A DNA stretch of 64,000 nt. Origin: Kribbella sindirgiensis (GTDB lineage: Bacteria > Actinomycetota > Actinomycetes > Propionibacteriales > Kribbellaceae). Shown piece by piece: positions 49,449 through 58,341 of this stretch (the first letter of the stretch is position 1; every line of letters begins with the position of its first letter). The position numbers and the translations under genes are program-made. Below the pieces are notes generated by a model. That model was not told where the DNA came from, searched no databases, and saw only the letters and a program-made list of their open reading frames with translations. Location of the stretch: assembly GCF_004331435.1 (NCBI RefSeq), contig NZ_SJKA01000012.1, forward strand, positions 62,001-126,000, given 5' to 3'.

Positions 49449-50453
49449 ATCCTTGATTCCGGTCTGCAGGTCGTACGCCGGCTTCCAGCCCAGCTCGTTC
49501 TTCAGCCGGTCGGACGAGGCCGTGATGTGCCGGACGTCGCCGAGGCGGTACTCGCCGGTGATGACGGGCGGCTGGCCGCCGTACGCGCGGGCCAGCTCGG
49601 CGGCGACCTCACCGATCGTGGTGACGGTGCCGCTGCCGACGTTGTACGCCGTGAACGGTGGCCGGTGGGGGAGCGCGGCCGCCGACAGCGTGACCGCGGC
49701 CGCGACGTCGCGGACATGCACGAAGTCGCGGCGCTGGCGACCGTCCTCGAAGACCCGAGGTGTCTCGCCACGTTCGAGCGCGGACCGGAAGATCGCGGCG
49801 ACGCCGGCGTACGGCGTGTTGCGCGGCATGCCAGGCCCGTAGACGTTGTGGAAGCGGAGCGCCGTGACGCGGCCGCCCGTCTCGCGGGCCCAGGCGGCGG
49901 CCAGTTGCTCACCGTTGAGCTTGCTCGCCGCGTAAGCGTTCCGCGGATCCATAGCAGCGTCCTCGGTGACGAGATCGGGGCGCAGCGGGGCGCCGCAGTA
50001 CGGGCAGGGCGGCTCGAACCGGCCTTGTGCGAGGTCTTCGGTACGACGGGGTCCCGGCGCGACCTGTCCGTGGTCGTCGCAGTCGTAGCGGCCCTCGCCG
50101 TACACGACCATCGAGCTGGCGTAGACGAGGTTGTGGACGTTCCCGAGGGATTTCAGGAGGACCGCCGTACCGAGACTGTTGGAGGAGACGTAGTCGTCGA
50201 TGTCGTCGAGATGGACGCCGAGGCCGACCTTCGCGGCGAGATGGACGACGGTGTCGATGCCGTCCATCGCTTGGGTCACGGCGTCCGCGTCGCGAACGTC
50301 CCCGATGATCAGACCGGGACGCGGATCCGGTCGGCGCGCGTGCACATCGGGACGGAACGAGTCGAACACCACCACGTCGTGGCCCTCGGCAACGAGTTGG
50401 TGGTGGACGTGGGTCCCGATGAAGCCGGCGCCGCCGGTGAGCAGGACCTTCAT
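49425..50453 (-). CDS. NAD-dependent sugar-nucleotide epimerase/dehydratase with Cys-rich insert
   Basis: 342 residues of the extended SDR type. The NAD-binding motif is TGGAGFIGTH, the active site is YAASK preceded by Ser/Thr in ASSMVVYGE, and the substrate-side motif is FHNVYGPGMP. Between strands lies an insert with CDDHG and CPYC (about residues 115-160), which could bind a zinc ion. Family members convert or dehydrate NDP-sugars; the exact sugar is unknown. The ATG overlaps the stop of the MTA phosphorylase gene (ATGA). It fits with the GT genes nearby in making a glycosylated surface component. Confidence 0.88.
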   Translation of the reverse strand: MKVLLTGGAGFIGTHVHHQLVAEGHDVVVFDSFRPDVHARRPDPRPGLIIGDVRDADAVTQAMDGIDTVVHLAAKVGLGVHLDDIDDYVSSNSLGTAVLLKSLGNVHNLVYASSMVVYGEGRYDCDDHGQVAPGPRRTEDLAQGRFEPPCPYCGAPLRPDLVTEDAAMDPRNAYAASKLNGEQLAAAWARETGGRVTALRFHNVYGPGMPRNTPYAGVAAIFRSALERGETPRVFEDGRQRRDFVHVRDVAAAVTLSAAALPHRPPFTAYNVGSGTVTTIGEVAAELARAYGGQPPVITGEYRLGDVRHITASSDRLKNELGWKPAYDLQTGIKDLLGQDRW

Positions 50454-51202
50454 GACTGCCGGCAGGTGCAGTCGGTGTCGGGCTTGGGGAGTTGCGCGAT
50501 CACGGTCCTCAGCAGCTCGCGGAGCCGTTCGATGCTCAGCTTGAACGCCGCGAAGACCTCGTCCTGGGTGACGCCGGTGCCGGTTTCGATGCCCGCGTCG
50601 TGGTCGGTGACGACGGCGATCGACGTGTAGCAGAGCGCGAGTTCGCGGGCGAGGGCCGCCTCCGGTGCGCCGGTCATCCCGACGACCGACCAGCCCTGCG
50701 CCGCATGCCACTGCGACTCGGCCCGGGTCGAGAACCTCGGTCCGTTGATCACCACCATCGTGCCGTCGGGTACGACGTTGCCCGCAGCAATCACCGTCGC
50801 GCGGCCGGTGGGGCAGTACGGGTCCGCGGCCGAGGTGTGGACCACCGGCGCCTCGTCGTACACCGTGTGCGCCCGGCCCCACGTGCGATCGACGTACTGG
50901 TCGGGGACCACGAACGTGCCAGGGGTCAGCTCGGGTTTGAGCGAACCGACCGCGCAGGGGCCGAGGACCTGGCGGACGCCGAGCTCGCGGAGCGCCCACA
51001 GGTTCGCGCGGTAGTTCACACGGTGCGGCGGGAACCGATGGTCGGCGCCGTGCCGCGGGATGAACGCGACCTCCCGCCCGTCGAGGTCACCGACGAGCGG
51101 CGGCTCGCTGGGTGCGCCGTACGGGGTGTCGATCTCGATGGTCTCCGCACCGGACAGGAACGAGTAGAACCCGGACCCGCCGATCACGCCAATCTCAGCC
51201 AT
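50450..51202 (-). CDS. mtnP: S-methyl-5'-thioadenosine phosphorylase
   Basis: 250 residues from ATG 51202 (frame open to 51259). The purine-phosphorylase family 2 pattern is clear: IGVIGGSGFY, phosphate-binding PRHGADHRFPPHRVNYRAN, the base-binding INGPRFSTRAES and the ribose-side GMTGAPEAALARELALCY. The enzyme cleaves methylthioadenosine with phosphate to adenine and methylthioribose-1-phosphate, in methionine salvage. A Cys-rich tail (CTC) ends the protein. A related purine-nucleoside specificity is possible. Coupled by overlap to the epimerase gene. Confidence 0.88.
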   Translation of the reverse strand: MAEIGVIGGSGFYSFLSGAETIEIDTPYGAPSEPPLVGDLDGREVAFIPRHGADHRFPPHRVNYRANLWALRELGVRQVLGPCAVGSLKPELTPGTFVVPDQYVDRTWGRAHTVYDEAPVVHTSAADPYCPTGRATVIAAGNVVPDGTMVVINGPRFSTRAESQWHAAQGWSVVGMTGAPEAALARELALCYTSIAVVTDHDAGIETGTGVTQDEVFAAFKLSIERLRELLRTVIAQLPKPDTDCTCRQS

Positions 51203-51278
51203 GGTCCCGACGCTAGTGCCGCGAGCAGCCGCGACTACCAGATCCGGCTTGTCCGTCATCGCTCCGTAAGAATGGGGT

Positions 51279-51773
51279 GTGGAGATCTCGTGGGTGCTGC
51301 TCGCGGTGGGCGCGGTGCTGCTGCTGTTCGGCGCCTACGCGAGCTGGACCGCTGGCCGGCTCGACCGGCTGCACCACCGCGTGGAGCTCGCCCGCGCAGC
51401 TCTCGAGACTGAGCTCGCGCGCCGTTCCGCCCTGGTCGCGGAACTCGCCGGCAGCGACATCCTCGACCCCGCCTCCGCGCTCCTGCTCCTCGACGCGGCC
51501 CATCGCGCCCGGGCCGCCTCACTCGACGCGCTCGAACTCCGGGAACAGGCCGAGTCCGCGCTCACCCGAGCGATCCATGCCACCGGCACCGACATCGAAC
51601 CCTGGGCAGGCGAACTCACCCTCGCGATGCGCCGCGTCCAACTGGCCCGCCGCTTCCACAACGACGTCGTCGTCTCCACCCGGGACCTCCGCCACCGCCG
51701 CCTGGTCACCTGGTTCCGCCTGGCCGGCCACGCCCCGATGCCCACCACCATCGAACTCGAGGACGGACGATGA
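51279..51773 (+). CDS. Small membrane-anchored protein, LemA-like
   Basis: 164 residues. An N-terminal membrane helix (about 4-25) precedes a mostly alpha-helical domain with heptad-like stretches (LHHRVELARAALETELARRS). The end, RRVQLARRFHNDVV followed by FRLAGH, resembles the C-terminal helix of LemA proteins (R-Y-YN-D). I call it LemA-like with caution. The GTG start lies in a short divergent region with mtnP. The stop overlaps the start of the ECF sigma factor gene (ATGA), so it may work with that sigma factor, perhaps at the membrane. Confidence 0.6.
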   Translation: MEISWVLLAVGAVLLLFGAYASWTAGRLDRLHHRVELARAALETELARRSALVAELAGSDILDPASALLLLDAAHRARAASLDALELREQAESALTRAIHATGTDIEPWAGELTLAMRRVQLARRFHNDVVVSTRDLRHRRLVTWFRLAGHAPMPTTIELEDGR

Positions 51774-52720
51774 CCAGCTTCGAGGAGGACGTCGAGCGGT
51801 ACCGGCACGAGCTACGGGTGCACTGCTACCGGATGCTCGGGTCGTTCGACGAGGCCGAGGACCTGGTGCAGGAGACATTCCTCCGTGCGTGGCGGGCGCT
51901 CGGGGAGTTCGAGGGGCGGTCGTCGGTGCGGGCCTGGTTGTACCGGATCGCGACGAACGCGTGCATCGACGTACGGCGTCCGCGGCGGGTGCTGCCGTAC
52001 CAGCTGGAACCGGCGTCGTTCCCCGCGACCGCCCTGCCGGCACGGGAGGACGTTCCGTGGTTGCAGCCGTTTCCCGACGTACTGCTGGATCGGGCCGAGG
52101 AGCCCGATGCGGTCGCGATCCGGCGGGAGACGATCGAGTTGGCGTTCCTGATCGCGATCCAGCACCTACCCGCGCGGCAACGGGCCGTACTGATCTTCCG
52201 TGACGTCCTGGGGTGGTCAGCCCGGGAGACGGCGGACGCTGTCGACCTGTCCGTGGCAGCCGTCAACTCCGCCTTGCAACGTGCGCGTCCGGTCCTCCGC
52301 GAGCACCTACCGCCACACCGCTCCGAGTGGTCGGCGCGCGACACGTCCGAGGCCGAACGCGAACTCCTCCGGCGCTACCTCACCGCCTGGGACAACGCCG
52401 ACCCCACCGCGCTGGCCGCCCTGATGCACGAAGACATCCGCATCACCATGCCCCCGTACCCGTTCTGGTTCGAAGGCCGCACCGACGCAATCCGCTCCCT
52501 GACCCCGAACCTCACCCCGGCCTACCGCGGGACCTGGCGATTCGTCCCTGTGACGGTCAATCGCCAGCCCGCCCTGGCCGCTTACCTGAATCGTGATTTC
52601 TTCGGCCTGGACATCTTCCGCGTCGAACAACGCCGAATCGCGGAAATCACCGCCTTCGAAACCACAGATGCCGGGCGGTACGGCCTGCCGGCCACGATGG
52701 GACTGGACGACGGAAGGTGA
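51770..52720 (+). CDS. ECF sigma factor with C-terminal SnoaL-like domain (SigG/TIGR02960 type)
   Basis: 316 residues: region 2 (HCYRMLGSFDEAEDLVQETF, VRAWLYRIATN), region 4 (LPARQRAVLIFRDVLGWSA, SALQRARP) and a SnoaL-like domain (about 195-312). It is paralogous to the protein at 69-1019; both have the short linker with LQPFPD or LQPYPD before the region 4 segment. Here the partner gene is a LemA-like membrane protein rather than a VOC protein. Targets unknown. Confidence 0.9.
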   Translation: MTSFEEDVERYRHELRVHCYRMLGSFDEAEDLVQETFLRAWRALGEFEGRSSVRAWLYRIATNACIDVRRPRRVLPYQLEPASFPATALPAREDVPWLQPFPDVLLDRAEEPDAVAIRRETIELAFLIAIQHLPARQRAVLIFRDVLGWSARETADAVDLSVAAVNSALQRARPVLREHLPPHRSEWSARDTSEAERELLRRYLTAWDNADPTALAALMHEDIRITMPPYPFWFEGRTDAIRSLTPNLTPAYRGTWRFVPVTVNRQPALAAYLNRDFFGLDIFRVEQRRIAEITAFETTDAGRYGLPATMGLDDGR

Positions 52721-52727
52721 AGACTGT

Positions 52728-52874
52728 CTACCTGCCGAGTCGGTTCTTGGCCTTTGCGTAAGCCCTGGCCTGTTTCCCGGTCATCTGGACGGCCTGGCCG
52801 GAATCCCCCTTTTCGATCGCCTTGCTTTCCTTCTTGGTGACCTCGCCCTTGCGGAGTTTGCGGCCGAAATCCAT
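52728..52874 (-). CDS. Small basic protein of unknown function
   Basis: 48 residues: DFGRKLRKGEVTKKESKA, then a short acidic turn and a basic helix ending AKAKNRLGR. Highly charged and probably helical; no family recognised. ATG 52874 is chosen because AAAGGA lies nine bases upstream; an earlier ATG exists at 52931. It is convergent with the sigma factor gene, seven bases apart. The 174 bases upstream, to the polymerase gene end, hold no other gene I can see. Confidence 0.55.
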   Translation of the reverse strand: MDFGRKLRKGEVTKKESKAIEKGDSGQAVQMTGKQARAYAKAKNRLGR

Positions 52875-53048
52875 GACAGTTTGTCCTTTCGTCGCGCCTG
52901 GAGGTTTTGCGTTGTCGGGCAGCCCAGGCATTCCTGACCATACAAGTCTCAGAGGTCAGGACGGGCCGATCGGTTCCCTCGAAATCCGAGACAACGAGCT
53001 GTGCAGATAGCGAATGACTGTTTCCCAGCCGCACTCACGACATCTGGG

Positions 53049-54704
53049 CTACTTGGCGTCGGAGTACCTTTCGACCACCGTCGAAACGAAGGCGAAATTC
53101 GCGGGTGTCGGGCCGAAGGTCAGGACGCCGGCGAGGTTGCCGGCCTGCTGGATGTATTCGGTGACCTGCTCGGCTTCCTCGGCGGGGCAGTGGACGATGA
53201 CCTCGTCGTGCTGGTGGAAGACAAGCTCGGCCTTCAGAGGGGCCAGGGACTGACGAAGGGCGGCCAGCAGCAGCAGAGCCCAGTCGGCGGCGCTGCCCTG
53301 GACCACAAAGTTCCTGGTGAAGCGGCCGCGGGCTCGGGCGTGCCGGGGGTCTGTGGCAGGGAGGTCGGCGGGCGGGCCTTCGAGCATGGCCTCGTCGAGG
53401 GGATGGCCGCTGGGTGGACAGGTGCGGCCGAGGTACGTGCGGACCAGCCGGCCTTCTTCGCCGGCTCGGGCCGCGTCGTCGACGTACGCGACGGCTTGCG
53501 GGAATCGTTTGCGCAACATGGCCAGGTGCTTGAGGCCGTCGCCGGACGTCTGACCGTAGATCGCACCCAGGACGGCGAGCTTCGCCTGCGCACGATCGCC
53601 GGAGAATGCCTGGTCCGACACGGCCTTGTAGAGGTCTCCGGGATCACTGGCGACCTCCATCAGCGCGCGGTCGCGCGAGATCGCCGCCAGGACCCGCGGC
53701 TCGAGCTGCGAGGCGTCGGCGACGACGAGCCGCCAGCCGGGGTCGGCGACCACCGCGCGGCGGATCACCTTCGGGATCTGCAGACCGCCGCCGCCGTTCG
53801 TGATCCAGCGGCCCGACACGGTGCCACCGGGCAGGAACCCGGGCCGGAACCGCCCGTCGTGGACCCAGTCGTTCAGCCAGCTCCAGCCGTTCGCGGTGTA
53901 GATCCGGTAGAGCTTCTTGTACTCGAGCAGCGGCGCGACCGCCGGATGATCGAGGTGCTCGAGCTCCCACTTCCGCGTCGACTTCACCTGGTGCCCGGCC
54001 TGCTTGAACGCCTTCAGTACGTCGGCCGGCAGCTCGGGCCGCACCCGGTGCCCGAACGCCGCGGAGATCTGGTCCGCGAGCTCGGTCAGCCGGCGCGGCT
54101 CACCCGATCCGGCGAACCGTTCACCGAGCAGCTCGCTCAGCACCTCTCGATGCGCGTCGGCGCTCCACGGCAACCCGGCGAGGTCCATCTCGGCCGCCAC
54201 CAGCATCGCGGACGATTCCGATGCCGTGAGCAACCGCATGCGGTCCGGGTACTCGGCCAGGTCGTGCCGGCGGAGCTGGTCGGCGTACACCCGGAGCAAG
54301 GCGTCGAACGGGACCGGCTCGACAGCGATCTCGAACAACGACGACTGCTCACCCGGTACGACGGCACGCAGCGGCGGATCGGGTGGGACCGGCCGACCGC
54401 TCAATCGCGCCCACGCGGCGGCCGCAGACCGGGGCTCGCCGAGCCGGCCCTCGTGGCCGAGGAGCAGGCCCTCGGTGTTCTCGATGTCGTAGCACCGCTC
54501 GACCCGGACACCGGCGGCCAGCAACCGCGGGTAGATCTCGGTCGACGAACGCCACACCCACCGCGCGACCTGCGGCCGCGACGCGACGGCCGCGACCAGG
54601 TCCGGTTCGCGCAGGATCTCGCCGGCCGGCTGCCCGTCCGGATGCAAGGCGACGAGCATCGCCCCGCCGCCCTCCTCCGGAGCGATCAGCCACCGTTCGT
54701 CCAT
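53049..54704 (-). CDS. PolA-like DNA polymerase (3'-5' exonuclease-like domain plus polymerase A domain)
   Basis: 551 residues, the shortened family A polymerase annotated as bifunctional 3'-5' exonuclease/DNA polymerase in actinobacteria. The C-terminal polymerase domain (about 200-551) has motif A VVADASQLEPR (metal-binding Asp), motif B RAQAKLAVLGAIYGQTSG and motif C FHQHDEVIVH. The N-terminal about 170 residues correspond to the exonuclease region, but I do not see the complete set of acidic catalytic residues. There is no 5'-nuclease domain, unlike full PolA. ATG 54704 is preferred to the in-frame ATG at 54713. Confidence 0.87.
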   Translation of the reverse strand: MDERWLIAPEEGGGAMLVALHPDGQPAGEILREPDLVAAVASRPQVARWVWRSSTEIYPRLLAAGVRVERCYDIENTEGLLLGHEGRLGEPRSAAAAWARLSGRPVPPDPPLRAVVPGEQSSLFEIAVEPVPFDALLRVYADQLRRHDLAEYPDRMRLLTASESSAMLVAAEMDLAGLPWSADAHREVLSELLGERFAGSGEPRRLTELADQISAAFGHRVRPELPADVLKAFKQAGHQVKSTRKWELEHLDHPAVAPLLEYKKLYRIYTANGWSWLNDWVHDGRFRPGFLPGGTVSGRWITNGGGGLQIPKVIRRAVVADPGWRLVVADASQLEPRVLAAISRDRALMEVASDPGDLYKAVSDQAFSGDRAQAKLAVLGAIYGQTSGDGLKHLAMLRKRFPQAVAYVDDAARAGEEGRLVRTYLGRTCPPSGHPLDEAMLEGPPADLPATDPRHARARGRFTRNFVVQGSAADWALLLLAALRQSLAPLKAELVFHQHDEVIVHCPAEEAEQVTEYIQQAGNLAGVLTFGPTPANFAFVSTVVERYSDAK

Positions 54705-54753
54705 GAGCCCCATCCTCACACCCACCACCGACACTCTGATCACCTCACTTTGA

Positions 54754-54798
54754 GCCCCCACCAGCCAATTCGACGGCCGGATAATGGCTGGTGGGGGC
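54754..54798. promoter_or_regulatory. 14-bp inverted repeat between the polymerase and MocR genes
   Basis: Arms GCCCCCACCAGCCA (54754-54767) and its exact complement (54785-54798) are 17 bases apart. It lies in the divergent promoter region, 42 bases upstream of the MocR start. It could be an operator for either gene or an RNA hairpin. Confidence 0.5.
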
Positions 54799-54839
54799 AC
54801 AAGGATCGAGGATCAGGCCAGTCGTGCGAGACTGGACTT

Positions 54840-56192
54840 ATGTGGCGGGTGGGGGACCTGGAGGCGGCGGACGGGACCAAGACCGAGCAGGTCGAAGGTC
54901 TCGTGCTGCGGCGCATCGAGCGGGGCGACCTGTCGATCGGCTCGCGGTTGCCCTCGGAGCGGGTGCTGGCGGAGCGGCTCGGAGTGAGTCGCGTGACCGT
55001 CGTCCGCGCGTTGGAGAACCTGCGGCGTGACGGCGTACTGGAGACCAAGCGCGGCTCCGGGACCGTAGTGCGACCGCTGGACCGGCTGCTCGACCCAGTG
55101 GCGCCGGCGTCCACGGTGACGGCAGGGGACCGGCCGGTGCTCGACCTGCGGTTCGCCACGACGGCTGCGCCGCATGACGTGGCTGAGGCGGCAGCGCAGA
55201 TCGTTGAGGACGGGCTGCCACAGGCCATGGGCGGTGACGGGCCACCACCAGGAGGGTCACAGGAGCTCAGAGCGGCTCTGGCCGAGCGCCTCAGCTCAGA
55301 GGGCGTGCCCACCGAGCCGGAGCAGTTGACGCTCACCGTCGGCGCAGCAGCCGGTCTGAACGCGGCACTGGCCGGGCTGGACCTCGGACCGGGCGTGGCG
55401 ATCACCGAGACCCCGACGTACCCGGCTGCCTTCGATCTGCTCCGCAAACACCGCCTGGACGTCGCCGGCTGGCCTGCGGGTGTCTGGGACACCGATCAGC
55501 TCGCTCACCTCTGCCGGCGCCACCGCCCGAAGGTCATCTACCTGCAGGCCGACAACCACAACCCGACCGGCCTCAGCCTGCCCGCTGACCGGCGGCAAGC
55601 GGTGGTCGAGATAGCCCGCAGGTACGGCGCTGCTCTGATCAGTGACGAGACGATGCGGCCGTTGTGGTTGGCCACCGGGGAGCAGGCCGAGCCACTCAGC
55701 CGCTATCCCAGGACTGTGAGTGTGGGCTCGCTGTCCAAGACGGTGTGGGGTGGGCTGCGGGTCGGGTGGGTGCGTACCGGCAAGCAGTTGCGCAGGCGGA
55801 TCAACACCGCGGCGCAGCTGAGCGTGGCCTCGCCCAGCGCCTTGGACGACCTGCTGGCGCGGGCGATCGTGCCGAAGCTCGACAAGGTGATCGGCCGCCG
55901 CAGGACCCGGCTGCGCGCCAACCTGAACGCCCTGGAGACCGGACTCCGGACACTCGACGGTGTGGCGTGGCCCACGCCGACGGGCGGTATGACGCTGTGG
56001 CTCGAGCTGACCGAGACGCGGGCCCGCCGCGTCCTGGAGGCGGCCCGGGAGCAGGGGCTGTTGCTGGGCGCGGGTGACCTGTTCACGCCGGACGCGACCG
56101 ACCGCAGGCACATCCGGATCCCGTTCACCGCGCCACCGGCCACGCTCCGGCTCGTGGTCGCCCGACTGGATGAGGCCCTTCAGTCCAGTTGA
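54840..56192 (+). CDS. MocR-type GntR/aminotransferase regulator, PdxR-like
   Basis: 450 residues. A GntR winged helix (about 10-78: RLPSERVLAERLGVSRVTVVRALENLRRDGVLE) is fused to a fold-type I aminotransferase-like domain with the PLP lysine Lys300 in SLSKTVWGG and NHNPTG. MocR proteins of the PdxR group sense PLP and activate pdxS-pdxT; the gene lies directly upstream of pdxS, which supports that role here. Unlike the divergent pdxR of corynebacteria it points the same way as pdxS. No ribosome binding site is seen, so it may be leaderless; TGGACT lies just before the start, as in the pdxS leader. Confidence 0.85.
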   Translation: MWRVGDLEAADGTKTEQVEGLVLRRIERGDLSIGSRLPSERVLAERLGVSRVTVVRALENLRRDGVLETKRGSGTVVRPLDRLLDPVAPASTVTAGDRPVLDLRFATTAAPHDVAEAAAQIVEDGLPQAMGGDGPPPGGSQELRAALAERLSSEGVPTEPEQLTLTVGAAAGLNAALAGLDLGPGVAITETPTYPAAFDLLRKHRLDVAGWPAGVWDTDQLAHLCRRHRPKVIYLQADNHNPTGLSLPADRRQAVVEIARRYGAALISDETMRPLWLATGEQAEPLSRYPRTVSVGSLSKTVWGGLRVGWVRTGKQLRRRINTAAQLSVASPSALDDLLARAIVPKLDKVIGRRRTRLRANLNALETGLRTLDGVAWPTPTGGMTLWLELTETRARRVLEAAREQGLLLGAGDLFTPDATDRRHIRIPFTAPPATLRLVVARLDEALQSS

Positions 56193-56209
56193 TCCACGGT
56201 GGACTGAAG
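56178..56209. promoter_or_regulatory. Inverted repeat with AGTCCA/TGGACT between the MocR gene and pdxS
   Basis: Arms CTTCAGTCCA and TGGACTGAAG (10 bp, 12-base spacer) cover the MocR stop codon and end 55 bases before pdxS. It could be a PdxR-type operator, since ACTGGACTTA also occurs at the MocR start, or a terminator hairpin between the two genes. Confidence 0.55.
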
Positions 56210-56264
56210 TTCGAGGCCCGGTACCTCCTAACCTGGACAGCGAGCCCCACGATCAGGAGGAACA

Positions 56265-57155
56265 GTGACCGAGAACCAGACCGGTACCGCCAAGGTGAAG
56301 CGCGGGATGGCGGAGATGCTCAAGGGCGGCGTGATCATGGACGTCGTCACCGCCGAGCAGGCCAAGATCGCCGAGGACGCCGGCGCGGTCGCGGTGATGG
56401 CGCTCGAGCGGGTCCCGGCCGACATCCGCGCCCAGGGCGGCGTCTCCCGGATGAGCGACCCGGACATGATCGACTCGATCATCGGCGCCGTGTCGATCCC
56501 GGTGATGGCCAAGGCCCGGATCGGTCACTTCGTCGAGGCGCAGGTGCTGCAGAGCCTCGGCGTGGACTACATCGACGAGTCCGAGGTGCTCACCCCGGCC
56601 GACTACGCGAACCACATCGACAAGTGGCAGTTCACCGTGCCGTTCGTCTGCGGCGCGACCAACCTGGGCGAGGCGCTGCGCCGGATCACCGAGGGCGCGG
56701 CGATGATCCGCTCCAAGGGCGAGGCCGGTACCGGTGACGTGTCCAACGCGACCACCCACATGCGCCAGATCCGCCAGGAGATCCGCAAGCTGCAGAACCT
56801 CCCGGAGGACGAGCTGTACGTCGCGGCGAAGGAGCTGCAGGCGCCGTACGAGCTGGTCAAGGAGGTCGCCGCGCTCGGCAAGCTGCCTGTGGTGCTGTTC
56901 ACCGCCGGCGGCATCGCCACCCCGGCCGACGCCGCGATGATGATGCAGCTCGGCGCCGAGGGCGTCTTCGTCGGCTCGGGCATCTTCAAGTCCGGCAACC
57001 CGGCGCAGCGCGCGGAAGCGATCGTCAAGGCCACCACGTTCCACGACGACCCCGACGTGATCGCCAAGGTCTCCCGCGGCCTGGGCGAGGCCATGGTCGG
57101 CATCAACGTCGACGAGATCCCGCAGCCGCACCGGCTCGCAGAGCGCGGCTGGTGA
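56265..57155 (+). CDS. pdxS: Pyridoxal 5'-phosphate synthase lyase subunit PdxS
   Basis: 296 residues, typical length. A TIM-barrel enzyme that makes PLP from ribose-5-phosphate, glyceraldehyde-3-phosphate and ammonia supplied by PdxT. The two catalytic lysines are Lys83 in MAKARIGH and Lys151 in RSKGEAGTG; VFVGSGIFKS is the phosphate-binding end. The GTG 56265 has AGGAGGA seven bases upstream. The stop overlaps the start of the next, unknown gene (GTGA). Confidence 0.97.
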   Translation: MTENQTGTAKVKRGMAEMLKGGVIMDVVTAEQAKIAEDAGAVAVMALERVPADIRAQGGVSRMSDPDMIDSIIGAVSIPVMAKARIGHFVEAQVLQSLGVDYIDESEVLTPADYANHIDKWQFTVPFVCGATNLGEALRRITEGAAMIRSKGEAGTGDVSNATTHMRQIRQEIRKLQNLPEDELYVAAKELQAPYELVKEVAALGKLPVVLFTAGGIATPADAAMMMQLGAEGVFVGSGIFKSGNPAQRAEAIVKATTFHDDPDVIAKVSRGLGEAMVGINVDEIPQPHRLAERGW

Positions 57156-57718
57156 GCAACAGTCTGCAGTCCGTGGACGAGCGGACCGCCCGGGAACTGC
57201 GCGGGCTCGCTCGCGTGCTGGTGCGGTCCGGGTACGCCGACCACGCGGCGATCACGGCCGCACTGACGGAGGCCGTCCAGGAGGACGCGCCGTCGATGGA
57301 CCCGGCCGCGCTCGTACCGCTGCTGATCGGTGAGGCGGTCATCGACCTCAACGCCGAGGCGTCCGATTGGCCGGAGAACACGGATCCGGACCGGCTGGAC
57401 GCCGTACTCGCGGAATTCGAGCGTCTCGGCCTGGTGGTGGTCCGCTACACGTCGGACCACCACGCGGCCCGGCAGGCGCTGGAGGCCGCGGACGCGCCGC
57501 AGGGGCTGGTGTTCTTCACCGACACCGATGTCTGGCACGCGGTCGACTTCGGGATGCTGGAGCTCAAGCTCTGGCACCCGGACACCGCGAACGTCGCACC
57601 GGGGGAGCCGCTGCTGGAGGACGTGCTCGCGCTGCTGCGCCAGAACGACCTGCCCGCGGTGTTCGACGAAGGCCGTATCGAGGTCACCCTCGAGTGGCGA
57701 CGGAGGGTGACGCTGTGA
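57152..57718 (+). CDS. Unknown protein encoded between pdxS and pdxT
   Basis: 188 residues, acidic, soluble. Visible features: an alpha-helical N-terminal part (about 1-60), a central segment RLDAVLAEFERLGLVVVRYTSDH and a beta-strand segment GLVFFTDTDVWHAVDFG that suggests an alpha/beta domain. I do not recognise a family. It overlaps pdxS by four bases and pdxT by four bases (GTGA at both ends), so it is translated with the PLP synthase genes and may act with them, though no enzymatic motif is visible. Confidence 0.75.
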   Translation: MSNSLQSVDERTARELRGLARVLVRSGYADHAAITAALTEAVQEDAPSMDPAALVPLLIGEAVIDLNAEASDWPENTDPDRLDAVLAEFERLGLVVVRYTSDHHAARQALEAADAPQGLVFFTDTDVWHAVDFGMLELKLWHPDTANVAPGEPLLEDVLALLRQNDLPAVFDEGRIEVTLEWRRRVTL

Positions 57719-58308
57719 CGGTCATCGGCGTTTTCGCGTTGCAGGGGAACGTGCGTGAGCACCTGGCCATGCTGGCCGAGGTCGGCGTCGAGGGTCGCGC
57801 CGTACGGCGTCCGTCCGAGCTGGCGGAGGTCGACGCGATGGTGCTGCCGGGCGGCGAGTCGACCACGATGGACAAGCTCGCGCGGGCGTTCGACCTGTTC
57901 GAGCCGCTGCAGAAGCGGATCGCGGACGGGATGCCGGTGTTCGGCACCTGCGCCGGGATGATCATGCTGGCGAACGAGATCACCGGCGGGACCGCGGACC
58001 AGGAGACGCTCGGCGGGCTCGACGTGACGGTCCGGCGGAACGCGTTCGGGCGGCAGGTGGACTCCTTCGAGGCAGACCTCGAGTTTGCTGCCTTCGACAC
58101 GCCGTACCACGCCGTGTTCATCCGGGCACCGTGGGTGGAGCGCGTCGGCAGGGACGTCGAGGTACTGTCGACGGTGAGCTCGGGCCCCGCCACGGGTAGG
58201 ATCGTCGCGGTCCGCCACGATCGGCTGCTGGCCACCTCGTTCCATCCGGAGATGACCGGGGACGCCAGGTTGCACGGGTACTTCGCCGATCTGGTCCGGG
58301 GCTGCTGA
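57715..58308 (+). CDS. pdxT: Pyridoxal 5'-phosphate synthase glutaminase subunit PdxT
   Basis: 197 residues, class I glutamine amidotransferase. Triad: Cys79 in FGTCAGMI, His177 and Glu179 in SFHPEM; the substrate loop LPGGESTTM and FALQGNVREH are typical of PdxT. It hydrolyses glutamine and passes ammonia to PdxS in a 12+12 complex. GTG 57715 overlaps the upstream gene's stop. It ends the pdx operon; yebC follows after 33 bases. Confidence 0.96.
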   Translation: MTVIGVFALQGNVREHLAMLAEVGVEGRAVRRPSELAEVDAMVLPGGESTTMDKLARAFDLFEPLQKRIADGMPVFGTCAGMIMLANEITGGTADQETLGGLDVTVRRNAFGRQVDSFEADLEFAAFDTPYHAVFIRAPWVERVGRDVEVLSTVSSGPATGRIVAVRHDRLLATSFHPEMTGDARLHGYFADLVRGC

Positions 58309-58341
58309 GTCTGTGTTGTAGGTAGAAGGGTTGGGTTCGCC

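Noticed and set aside
53001..54839. Plus-strand open frame leading into the MocR gene
   Set aside because: It is the antisense of the PolA-like gene; polymerase motifs A, B and C on the minus strand are clear, and MocR homology starts only at 54840.
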